Shown here: piece by piece, positions 11,352 to 21,389 of the stretch
How positions within the stretch are numbered: the first letter of the stretch is position 1
Layout of the letters: the number at the start of each line of letters is the position of its first letter
NCBI GenBank assembly: GCA_015680685.1
Contig: MNCI01027444.1
Coordinates: forward strand, 544,004 to 608,003
Direction: 5' to 3'
Length of the DNA stretch: 64,000 nucleotides
From: Gnetum montanum
Taxonomy: Eukaryota; Streptophyta; Gnetopsida; Gnetales; Gnetaceae
Position numbers and translations under genes: made by a program
Notes under the pieces: generated by a model
Seen by the model: the letters and a program-made list of their open reading frames with translations, nothing else
The model's database searches: none
What the model was told of the DNA's origin: nothing

Positions 11352-13560
11352 ATGTCTTCTTCACATAGGGCCAATAATGCATCATATGATGAAAGCACTA
11401 ATAGGAGAAATGCTAGGATCTATGCTCATGTAGACCCTTACTACACTCAAAGACTACGTTCAACTAATGTAGATAATAATAATAAATGAGATGGAGTAAG
11501 TCCTAGAATAAGGAGGGCCTTAAGGCCTATGACCTCCAAGCCTACAAGAGATAAATCAAGGGATCATAGGGGGAGATATAGTATCCATGGTGATTTCCTC
11601 AGTTCCCCATCTTCCTCTTCCTCTTCCACATCTGGTTCTAACAAGGATGAACATAGGTATAGAAATAGAGATATACTAAGAGGTCAAGATGAAGATAGAA
11701 ATAGAAATAAATGAGATCATCAAAGTGAGCATAGATGAAATTATCATAATTAGATAAATAGAAATAGAAATGATCACCACGACATGTCTAATGATGATGA
11801 ATCCTTTTTGGCTACTAGGAGCATGATGCAAATAATAGAGTTAGTTAGAATACACCATAGACATCAAAGGGAAAGTTACATCAAAGGCTTGATATGAATA
11901 ACATCCCTAAATTTACAAGAGGCTATAACTTTCATCCACAACATCACTTACAAGCCTTCCATGATGTCTACACCTTACAAAACATTGAAAGTAAATGGAA
12001 AAAGCTTAAGATATTTCCTAGGACACTAATAGACAAAGCTTTTGGTCCACAATGCTAAAGTTTTTTAACAAAAAATACCAAACCTATGTGAGAGTACCTA
12101 ACCTGAGAAAAACAAATCTAAGGATGGAAGCAAGAACAACATGAATCCTTGGGTGTGGCCTTGGATAGATACTATTCTCTACTACATAGATGTCTAGGCC
12201 ATGATCTCTCTTAAAAAGAGTAGTTTTTCCATATCATAGATGATATTTGTAATTAAAGAAGGGAGACCCTTGGGATTTATGCCCAAGGTTGATTATCCAA
12301 AATAAAAAGCCATTAGATACAAAGGCTAATTGAGTAGGTAGCAAAATAAGAAGGAGAACTATATAAACAAGAGAATGTAAAGGAATATAATTGAGATCCA
12401 ACTCTTCAAAATAAGAGGGTCCATAACTATGATGAGGAAAAAGAGGTAGATCTTGATGAGTGATTTCACAACAAACCTTGCCAATAAAGTTAAAGAAATA
12501 ATAGATAACATGTGGGAGTTAATGAATGAAAAATTTATAACTTATATGAAAATCTTGGAGGATAGGGTAGCATAAAAAGGATTAAGTGATCAAAATAAGA
12601 AGAGGAAAATGAACAAAGGAATAAGTAGAAACACTTATTGGAAAAAAGAAAAAATAGTTGTAGGAGAAGAGGCTATAGACTTAACCATAGAAAAGGATTA
12701 TGGATATGACATCTTTCAATATGATCATCCAAAGGGCTATTACTAACTGATGTCATATCTACATGAGTTTGGGGTTTTTTCTTTGAATTCCCAATTCATA
12801 AAAAAGAAAATGCGTAGGAAATTACCTTACTCACAAGGTAATTATAAACAATCCTACCACCAACTGTACTATTTCAATGGGATTTCTTATTATCCTCAAC
12901 ACTACTATTAATCACAGTGGCAAAACCCATAGTTGTGGGGGATGCCATCAACAAACTAGTAATACCCTTATGGATAGATAGACCCATATGACTACTATGT
13001 TCAACAACCTATTTCTCCAAATGGTTCTACTTCCTTTACCTCAAATCACTACTATCACTCTCTCAAATATCATCAACCCACAACATCTCTTATGGGATTA
13101 CCATCTCAAGCCTCTTATCCTCCATGACATCCTTAATATTCTCATACTTCCTTCCATCATATGCTACCAACAATAACACAAGAAGGGTTGGCACCACAAC
13201 ATCAATGGAAGTATGCCACTTTTGTTGCAAACATGCACGTAAATGTTAATTCTAGTAGATATCAACCACAGTCTTAAAAATGTTCTTTCTTTAGGATAGT
13301 TTCCACACATGAGCATAAAACTTGTAGACCTATTGGCTCGTTAAAACCAAAACACGGCCAACCTAGTGCAACACCCTTCCTTAGCAAAAAAATGTCTTCC
13401 AAGATTATGCAAGAACCAACATCCATTACCACTTCAATGCAAAATGTAACAGATGAATCTATCATTATGGAGAAATAAGCAATTCCATGCATCAATAATA
13501 ATAATAATAAAGGATGTAGTTATGGGCCAAAAGTTCAAATATTAACATATCCCTATATCA
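11352..13560 (+). pseudogene. gag: gag of element B, degenerate
   Basis: An ATG at 11352 opens MSSSHRANNASYDE. A Ser-rich low-complexity segment (SSPSSSSSSTSGS, about 11604-11642) and an Arg/Asp/Asn-rich segment follow (to about 11770). Capsid-like motifs lie at 11897-12130, then a Tyr/Pro/Gln-rich tail with YPQHYY and SFTSNHYYHS (12880-13060). The C-terminal extension (13200-13560, with PSATPFLS) is shared only with element D. Stops and frameshifts occur throughout. Confidence 0.72.
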
Positions 13561-13960
13561 ACTCACAAAAAATGTAAAAAATAAGTGTGTGGACAAGTGG
13601 AAGCATGGGCCACTAAACCAAAAGAAACCTAGTGGCCACAAACTAAGACCCTAAAAGCACCTAAAACATGCATAGAAACCTATTAACTCCTATTCAAAGA
13701 AAATGATCCCAACTAAGAGCTCACAAACAAAAATATTAAACCACAATCATACACTAATATAAAGAGAAACTAAGGACTTAGATGATAAAAATTCAATTAC
13801 CATCACAATTATATGGGATGACAACAGAAAAACTAAATAACTAAGGATGGTAAGTGAGCAACCTAGAGTGTATGATCTAGGGAATCTAGGGTGCATTTTC
13901 TGAACACTCGTCCATGTGTTCAATCATGGGGAGAGGCCTTATCCTAACCTAGAAATTAAT
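13561..13960 (+). other. gag-to-spacer junction replacing pol in element B
   Basis: Where A, C and E have 3-4 kb of protease-RT-RNase H-integrase, B passes from the gag tail straight into the spacer. The same junction sequence (for example CACTAAACCAAAAG.CACCTAGTGG) is present in D at 41625-41655. There is no coding signal. Confidence 0.65.
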
Positions 13961-13964
13961 AAGT

Positions 13965-14175
13965 GCTTTTTAACTTTTTTTTGGTTTATAATCTTTTGTT
14001 ATACCTTTTTCTTTTCTTAATACTTTTTCACATTCTTTAATATATTCTCATTCTATTATACTTTTTCATTTCTTAAATTTTTGATATTTTCTAATTCTTT
14101 GATAATCTTTCATTCTTACTATCTTTACAATTCTTCATATCTTTTACAATTTTTTCTATACTTTGTTACTATTCT
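13965..14175 (+). other. U-rich tract at start of spacer, element B
   Basis: A long T-rich, C-containing run on the + strand just after the last gag remnant. Equivalent tracts occur at the same relative place in A (19262-19435), C (33545-33675), D (41785-41885) and E (61100-61240). It could act in RNA processing or as a structural spacer; no function is shown. Confidence 0.55.
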
Positions 14176-14580
14176 TACTTGTAGATATTTCTGTCAATGT
14201 TCCAATAGAACACACCAAGAATGAGACAAGATTTAGTCCAATAAGGTGAATATTTCTCTATGTTATTAAGTCATAAGGGACTGATTATTTATACAATGAA
14301 ACCATAACATTCATCCACCCATTCCATTAATAAGAGGCTCTTACTATGATCATAATAATATTCTTTCCACTATAAAACTAGGAATAAACTTGTGATCATT
14401 ATGCCTAGACTAAGAAGTGAAGAACCCAGTGAGAATGAAAAGGGTATGACATCAAGGGAATTTGTGGATTGTCTTGGATTATTGATGTGAGTTCTATCCT
14501 ATTGCTTAGGTTTTATTATATCCTTGTAGATCTAACAAAAAATGGAAGTAATAGTACAATAAGTGTTGCCTTACCATGTC

Positions 14581-14713
14581 ACTAGAAAGACATGTTACCC
14601 ATGCCTGAAGGTAGTCCTCTGGTAAGGTGGACATAGTTAAAAATAAAATCCATGCACAAGAATCAATTTCTAGGGATCCCACTGAAAAGACATGTTACCC
14701 ATGCTTGATGGTA
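14581..14713 (+). repeat. Spacer motif 1, two copies 100 bp apart (element B)
   Basis: Copies at 14581-14613 and 14681-14713 share the core GACATGTTACCCATGC flanked by ACTAGAAA and (T)GAAGGTA. They are direct repeats with starts exactly 100 bases apart. The same pair, with the same 100-base offset, occurs in elements A and D. The motif is non-coding in this element, with stops in all frames nearby. Confidence 0.7.
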
Positions 14714-15146
14714 GGTGGCTTCTTAAGAATCTAAATAAAATAAAAAGTGCAATGAATAAAATCCTTCCTTGGAAAAGACGCCAAGTGGTAATGATCCTTA
14801 CAATAGTGGTAGTCTTATGATTGTAATGCTTAGAGATGAGACGATGCAATGTCACTAGAAAGTGGTTTGAACTTGGTCTAAATCTTGGAAAAAAGGGCTA
14901 ATGATTACTTTAACCATCAATAACACAAAAGAATTCATTATGCCTATGGTAAGACACCTCCTGTCCCAAGATCTGCAATCCTTTCTAGTCCATCTCACCT
15001 CACTATATATTTAATCATAACTTGTGGTTTTAAATAATATAGCATTATTTTCCCAATTTAGCAATACTAACACATGTGTTTTTCTTCATAGGTATGTATT
15101 AAATTCAAATACTTAAGTGCCTAAGGACACTTTTAAACATGTTTAT

Positions 15147-15195
15147 ACAAGGGCATTAAGGGCTAAAGCCTGCTTTGGGAAGGATCGACCTGTAT
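15147..15195 (+). other. Spacer motif 2 (conserved block, element B)
   Basis: The block contains CAAGGGCATTAAGGGC, then GCCTGCTTTGGGAAGGAT. Counterparts lie at 20382-20430 (A), 34619-34675 (C), 42833-42880 (D) and 62190-62245 (E). It is far better conserved than the surrounding spacer. Function unknown. Confidence 0.65.
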
Positions 15196-15480
15196 AACTC
15201 TTGTATTTCATACTTGCCAAGAAATTTCACATCATCTTGTGCCTTTCAAAACATCTACTAAAGTTTCTATATCATCTAATAACTTGTTTGTACATCAAAA
15301 TTTCATTATCCATTTCTTATCGAGATTCCTTTTTCATGAACCTTTAACACTAAATTGTTGAAAATTGTGAATTAATCATGGCCCATGATCCTCTAGACAA
15401 GCTTTACATCTTCCAAACATTCTATTTGATTTATTTTTTCCATGAAAAATAAATTTTTAAATTTTGAAATTTTTAACAAT

Positions 15481-15560
15481 GATGTCATAGTTACAATGTC
15501 ATAGGCACCTACAATATATGATCTATGATGTTGCACATATAAAAATAGTATATATATGCA
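15481..15560 (+). promoter_or_regulatory. Candidate internal promoter for ORF3, element B
   Basis: GATGTCATAGTTACAATGTC (15481-15500) aligns with the element's own LTR U3 at 10379-10398. Over 25 bases 20 match and all five differences are transitions. A TATA-like stretch (CATATAAAAATAGTATATAT) follows at about 15535-15555, then a leader resembling that of element A. Confidence 0.55.
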
Positions 15561-15811
15561 TAGAAGTTAGTGAAATTTCTCAGTTTCTCATTTTGCAACA
15601 AGAGAGGTTTTGCAATTTCTTTTTCAAAACTTTTGCACACTAGCTTCCAAAGGCCATAACTTTACCCTCATAACTCTAATTTTCAAAATTCTTAAATTCT
15701 CTTGATCCCAAACCACTCAACTTAGACATGGGGGGCAATGCATTGCATGATATAAGTGAAAATTTGAAAACTTGAGCTAAATATTCTTAACATCAGAAGA
15801 TACTATAAAGG

Positions 15812-16113
15812 GTAAGTACAAAGAAATAATAAGAATCTTAACATTAATCAATCAAACTAAGGCCCAAAATATTTATGTCATACTCCTAATAAATCATACC
15901 AACTATTTTAGGCTATAATGAGTAAGGAAAATGATAGAAGGTCATAAGTAACTAAAAGATATAGCACCTAAGGGTTTCCTTTTTTGCAAATTTTTCTAAC
16001 TCTGTAATCATAATATGATAAGAACTTGACCTAACCAAGGGTATTAGTAAGGTCAAGAGCTATTGAGAACTAGTGTGAACATTCTAATAGTTTTAGACCC
16101 TTTTTTATTGTAG
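15812..16113 (+). other. Candidate 302-bp intron in ORF3 leader, element B
   Basis: Donor AAG|GTAAGT at 15812 and acceptor TTTTTTATTGTAG ending at 16113. Element A has an intron-like segment of the same length in the same place, and D one of 303 bp. The next bases are ATTGCCCCAAAGAG, where D has ATGGCCCCAAAAAG, so the start codon of this copy is broken. Confidence 0.5.
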
Positions 16114-16418
16114 ATTGCCCCAAAGAGACCACTAAAAGGAGGACCTTTACAACATGGAAGTTGTAAAGATGCAACTTTAAGTGTCTCCACTATGGCCACA
16201 CTAACCAACAGTGGAGAATGGAACTTAGGAGAAATGTACCAATTTTGGTGAAATAAAGAGCCCAAAGCAATAGTTAAAGTCAAAGAAGTCTTTAATCCAT
16301 ACTTAGTAGATAGGACATATGGAAAAAGAAGATAAGGACAAAAAAAAGAGAAACTTTCTAGAAGCCTGATGACAAAGGGAAGAAGCCAATGGAAGAGCCA
16401 CCACTACATGAAATATGA
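16114..16418 (+). pseudogene. ORF3 remnant with large internal deletion, element B
   Basis: It keeps the N-terminal start region (CPKETTKRR) and a middle motif (LTNSGEWNLGEMYQFW, about 16200-16245), then jumps to the C-terminal end (DDKGKKPMEEPPLH, about 16365-16410) before a stop at 16416-16418. The central coiled-coil part found in A, C and D is missing, about 2.4 kb. Confidence 0.7.
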
Positions 16419-16611
16419 ACTACATTGAGTCACTTCAAATATTGTTTTTTTTGTCATGTAATTGTGTCATTTTTTGCAGGCACCACTATGGCACTTAAAG
16501 CTAGTTAGTAGTTGGAGTCAATCAATAATCTCATACCTTTTCAATTTTGTAAAGAAAGCTTGATTTTATCTTGTTAACTCAAGGATGAGTTTTTAGTCAA
16601 CAATGGGGATA

Positions 16612-17616
16612 TGATGAATAATTAGTTTGTTGAGATATCACAGATGCTATGTTGTAGATATTACATCCCATATATGTTATAGATTCCTATTGTAGTGTCT
16701 TAGTTGGTTGCTATGTCATAGATGTAATGTCACATCTATTTTATAAAGGCAATTTTTATCTACATCATACCTACGATGTCATAAATTTTATATCATAGCA
16801 CATGATATGTCATCATGGATATGATATCATAGGATGTGTGTAGCCTATAAATAGAACACTTGGATGCATGGATCTACATAAGTTTCATTCCATCCTTTGG
16901 TAGATTCTTGTAGTTTTTTTTGATAGCTTTAATAATAAAGTGAATGCTCATAGTGTGGCGTTGAGCAATTGTACAAAATCTTTATTCGAGTGAAGTATAC
17001 TTGAGTAAATTTTATGTCCAAAAATAAATATTGAGATTTTTTTTATCATCACATAATTCTCTTAGTTTTATTATTCTACTTAGCATAGTTTCTATTGTTT
17101 TATTAGTTTAATTATTTACATTTCTAAGTATTTTACTTTACTTATTCATTAGTAAAGTAGAATGATTATGACTAATTTCAAGCATTTAAGTGTAATCGTT
17201 TGGTAATCCAAGTAGTGTTATGGCTTGGTTTTCCTATTAGCATAATACTTGGTAACCCAGCAATGGTTACATGAGCCCAAGGCATGTATAGTAAGCTAGG
17301 ACTAAATGCTCATCACTCTAGGATAGAGTAGATTTACGTTATCATCATTACCTAGATTTATATTTCTATTCTCAACTTTCATCATGTTCATAACTAGGAT
17401 TATTAAAGGCTAAACAACATCAATTATCATATGCCACACTTTGGACTAAACCATATGTGATAAAGCTACCACTAGTACAAGTGGGAAGATAATTTCCTAT
17501 GATTAATGCTTAACAATCTAGATGTTACAACTAGTTCTATCCATGGAATTCGACCGAGCTTTGTGTGAATACTTTTGATTTGTATGGTTAGATGTAGGAG
17601 TACTTGCTACTCATCA
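16612..17616 (+). repeat. 3' LTR of element B
   Basis: It begins TGATGAATA right after the polypurine tract (AATGGGGATA) and ends CTACTCATCA at 17616. It carries the TATA box CCTATAAATAG near 16844. Confidence 0.88.
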
Positions 17617-19190
17617 ACATGCTTAAGAAGTTTAGACATTATATTCTTGGGTATCATATCTATGTCCATACTAATCATAGTGTCATCCAATTTCTCATGA
17701 ATAAACCAACAATTAGTCCCAAAGTGATTAGATGGCTTGTTATCCTATAAGAATTCGACATCACAATGATCAATAAAAAGGGCATAGAAAATATGGTAGT
17801 CAATTATCTATCAAGGCTAAAGTGGAATTTTCCTGATCAAGTAAAACCTTTATCCAACTAGTTCCTCAATGAAAACCTATTTATCAAAATAGTGAAGGCT
17901 GTAAATTTGACAAGGCAGCCATGGACAATAAAATATCTAACTTATCTGTCAAAATAAGAGCTTCCTATTGAATGGAATAAGAAACAAAAAGAAAAATTCC
18001 TTCATGGAATAAAAAGATATATGGAAATCAATGGCACTGTATACACGATTTATGCAAATGGGCTAGTTAGATGGTATGTGCTAGAGTGTGACCAATAGAG
18101 AGTCTTACAAGATACTCATGAAGGCCCATGTGGTGGCCACTATGTAGGGCATATAATGGCATTCAAACTAATGATGGCAGGCTACTTTTCACCTACATTG
18201 TTTAGAGACATCCATAATTTTATGCAATATTATGAGCGATGCCAAAGAGATGGAGGAATTATGACTAGATATGAAGGACCACAAGAATGGATATAGTCAC
18301 TTGAGTCATTTGATATATGGGGAATTGATTTAATTGGGTCCATAATGTCAATTTCAAATGCAAAAGCATACATAATTGTGACTATGGATAATTGTACAAT
18401 GTGGGTAAAGGCATTAGTATTTAGGGATTGCATAACTAAGATAGCTTCCAAGTTCTTCCAATAGCAAGTCATGAATAGAGTTGAAGTACTGAGACTAATC
18501 ATATCTAACAATGGAACTCATTTTACAAGTGCTATCTTTAAGAAGTTCATCTAACAATTAGGGGTCAACCATAAACTAACTACACCATATCACCACGAAG
18601 TTAATGATCAAACATAAGTTACTAACTAAGAAATCACTAGAATCTTAACTAGAAAAGTTAGTAATTTTACGAAGGATTGGAATACTAGACTTAATGATGC
18701 TCTATGGGCCTATATGACATCATGGAAATTACCCATAGGATACTCCTTGTATGAGCTAGTTTACGGAAAACTACCAACAATTCCTATTTAGACAAAGCTT
18801 CAAACCTTAGCTACTACTAGTCAAATTGACCTTGATTTGAGATTAGCCCAATGAATGTAAACCTTCTAGATGAAAATAGGCTTGTAGCACTAATGCGTAA
18901 TAAGCTCCATAAGCATTATCTAAACATTGGCATGATGCACAAATAAGAAAAGTAATAATACAACCATGAGATAAGGTACTTTACTATAATCTTAATCATG
19001 TGCCACAGAAAGTTAAATTTCAAACACTTTGGGAAGGAATATATATTTTTAAAGCAACTTATCCATCAAGTTCTTTACACATATATCACCCATATTTCCC
19101 TCATAAGCTCATTCTTGTTAACATCTAGCAAGTCAAATTTTATCATGAACATTCCAAGGAATCTACCCAATTTGTCCAATTGTCTTCCAC
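17617..19190 (+). pseudogene. pol: Rest of RNase H and integrase of element A
   Basis: RNase H resumes with KKFRHYILGYHIYVHTNHS and IQFLMNKP (to about 17730). The integrase then shows EGPCGGHYVGH (near 18120), DIWGIDLIGS (near 18310, first catalytic Asp) and ISNNGTHFTSAIFKKFI (near 18500, where the second catalytic Asp is Asn). PYHHEVNDQ follows near 18590 with the Glu position. The C-terminal GPY/F-like part is frameshifted near 19000-19100. The product would join element cDNA to the chromosome. Confidence 0.85.
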
Positions 19191-19816
19191 CTATTCTCTC
19201 TTTCATTTAACGAATTTTAATAATACTCATGGGATCATCCATCTAGACACATAAGTACTTTACTAAACTTTTCACTCTCTTTTTACTTTTTCACACTTTT
19301 TTAATAATAATACATTTTTCTATTCTTAATAATTTCTTAATTCTTTCATATTGTTTATCTTTATATCTTTTTCCATTTTTACTATCTTTTTCATCTTTCT
19401 CATACTTTTTTGTTATTGTCTTTGTAACTATTTTTGATTACTAAGAAAACACACCAAGAATAAGGAAAGATGTCTAATAAGATGAAGATTTTCCTATGTT
19501 ATCAAGTCATAAGAAACTGGTTATTTGTATAGTGAGACCACAACATTCATTCACCCACTCCATTAATAAAAGGTTCTTACCATAGCTAATAATGATACAT
19601 TCTTTATAATAAAACTAAGAATAAATCTATGATCATTATGCCTAGACAAAAGGGTGAAGAACCCAGTTGAAATGCAAAGGGTGTAACATCAAGGGGATTT
19701 GTTGATTCTCTTAACTTATTGTTGTGAGTTCTATCCTATTGCTAAAGAAGTATTTTTTCCTTGTAGATCTAACAAAAAATGGAAGTAAGAGTATCATAAG
19801 TGCTACCTACCATCTC

Positions 19817-19949
19817 ACTAGAAAGACATGTTACCCAAGCTTGAAGGTAGTCCTCTACTAAGGTTGACGTAGTAAAAAAATAAAATCCATGCATAGAATA
19901 AATTTCTAGGGGTTCCACTAGAAAAACATGATACCCATGCCTAAAGGTA
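19817..19949 (+). repeat. Spacer motif 1, two copies 100 bp apart (element A)
   Basis: Copies at 19817-19849 and 19917-19949, starts exactly 100 bases apart, have the core AGACATGTTACCCAAGC or AAACATGATACCCATGC. Confidence 0.7.
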
Positions 19950-20381
19950 GGTGACTTCTCAGGAATCTCAAAAAATAAAAAGTACAATGAATAAACTCCT
20001 TCCTTGGACAATATGCCAAGTGATGATACTAGTTGCAATAGTGGTAGTCTTACAATTGTAACTTCAAGAGATGAAACATTGCAATTTCATTGGAATGTGG
20101 TCTTGTCTTGGTATGAATCTTGGACAAAAAGGGTAATGATTACCTTAATCACTAATAAAACATAAAAATTCATTATGCCTATGGTAAGACACCTTATGCC
20201 CTGATGTCTGCAATCCCTTCTAAGCCAATCTTATCTCATTATACAAATCATTAACACTTATGGTCTTATGTAACATAGTATAATTTTCCCTACCTAGTGC
20301 TACTAACATGTGTATTTTGCTACATAGGTATGTGTTACATTCAACTCCTTGAGTGCCTAAGGACACTTTTAGGTGTGGTTA

Positions 20382-20430
20382 TACAAGGGCATTAAGGGCT
20401 AGAGCCTGCTTTGGGGAGGATCCACTTGTC
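20382..20430 (+). other. Spacer motif 2 (element A)
   Basis: CAAGGGCATTAAGGGC, then GCCTGCTTTGGGGAGGATCC. It is nearly identical to the block in element B, although the surrounding spacer has diverged. Confidence 0.65.
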
Positions 20431-20757
20431 CAATTGTTGTATCTTATACTTAGCAAGTGATTCTACATCATCTTGAGCTATCCAAAAATAATAAATGTTA
20501 ATACAAACTTCCCTTAACAATTTAATACATCCCTTCATACACCAAAAGTTCATAATCATCTCTTATCCATTCAAAACACTTAATGAACTTTCATAGCCTA
20601 AGATTCCTTCTTTAAGCACTATCTATGCTAAATTCTCAAAAACATATGCATCATTCATAGTCCAAGACTCTCTAGACATGTTTTATATCTTCTAGACATT
20701 TTAACTAACTCATTTTTTTCAAGAAAAATCAATGAAAAATTTGAAATTTTCCAATGT

Positions 20758-20840
20758 GATATCGTAGCTCCAATATCAGATCCCCACTAACATTATATCT
20801 CCAATATCAGATCTACAATATCACGCATATAAAAAAGTAT
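20758..20840 (+). promoter_or_regulatory. Candidate internal promoter for ORF3, element A
   Basis: GATATCGTAGCTCCAATATC (20758-20777) resembles the element's own U3 at 4627-4646. Further AATATCAGATC repeats follow, then a TATA-like string (GCATATAAAAAAGTATATA) near 20825. Confidence 0.5.
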
Positions 20841-21087
20841 ATATGGTGCAAGGAGTTAGTGAAGTGTTTTGTTTTTATGAGGATAGAGTTTTGCCAATTT
20901 TTTCTTTCAAGTAAAGGTTTGACATCCTAACTTCTGACACTCATAACTTCACCCTTATATCTCTGATTTTCTACATTTTCAAACCTTGTTGAGCATGGAT
21001 CTTTCAACTTAGTTATGGAGGAGATCTTAGCATGATGTCACTAAAATTTGAGTCAAAATTTTCTAACACCTAGAAGGTATTATAAGG

Positions 21088-21389
21088 GTAAGTATGAAAG
21101 GGGAAATCAAACGTTTTTAACAAAAATCAATCAAACTAAAGCCAAAAACACTTAAATAATCCTCTTAATGAATGATACCAACTATTATAAGTTATTAATA
21201 AGAGTAAAATGAATAAATATGAAGGATTATAAGGAAACTACCACCTAAGGGGTTCCTTTTTGAAGATTTCTCTAACTTTGCAATCATAAGAAGCTAAGAA
21301 CTTGATCTAGTAAAGGGTACGAGTAAGGAAAGTGTTGTCAAGAATTAGAGTAAACATTTTAATAATTTTCAAACCCTTGGTGATTGTAG
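21088..21389 (+). other. Candidate 302-bp intron before ORF3, element A
   Basis: Donor AAGG|GTAAGT begins at 21088 and acceptor GGTGATTGTAG ends at 21389. The ORF3 ATG is the next base. Length and position match element B exactly. Confidence 0.55.

Larger units (their letters stand above)
10194..17616 (+). mobile_element. Gypsy element B, non-autonomous (gag + ORF3 remnant), nested in A
   Basis: LTRs lie at 10194-11219 and 16612-17616, with a PBS, gag, spacer, ORF3 remnant and PPT between them. There is no protease, RT, RNase H or integrase. The target-site duplication is ACGTG (10189-10193) and ACATG (17617-17621), one transition apart. The host's RNase H frame continues from VMVY before the insert to KKFRHYILGYH after it. 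In a 122-base sample the two LTRs differ at 11 sites, so the insertion is old. Confidence 0.88.
19211..21087 (+). other. Spacer and ORF3 leader, element A
   Basis: About 1.9 kb without coding signal between integrase and ORF3. It holds a U-rich tract (19262-19435), the duplicated motif 1 (19817, 19917), motif 2 (20382-20430), a U3-like block with TATA (20758-20840) and a leader ending in a splice donor. Non-coding blocks in the same order in all five elements argue for function while the family was active. Confidence 0.65.

Noticed and set aside
13493-13511. AAT-type microsatellite
   Set aside because: Real but short (about six units) and inside the gag tail of B; an unremarkable simple repeat.
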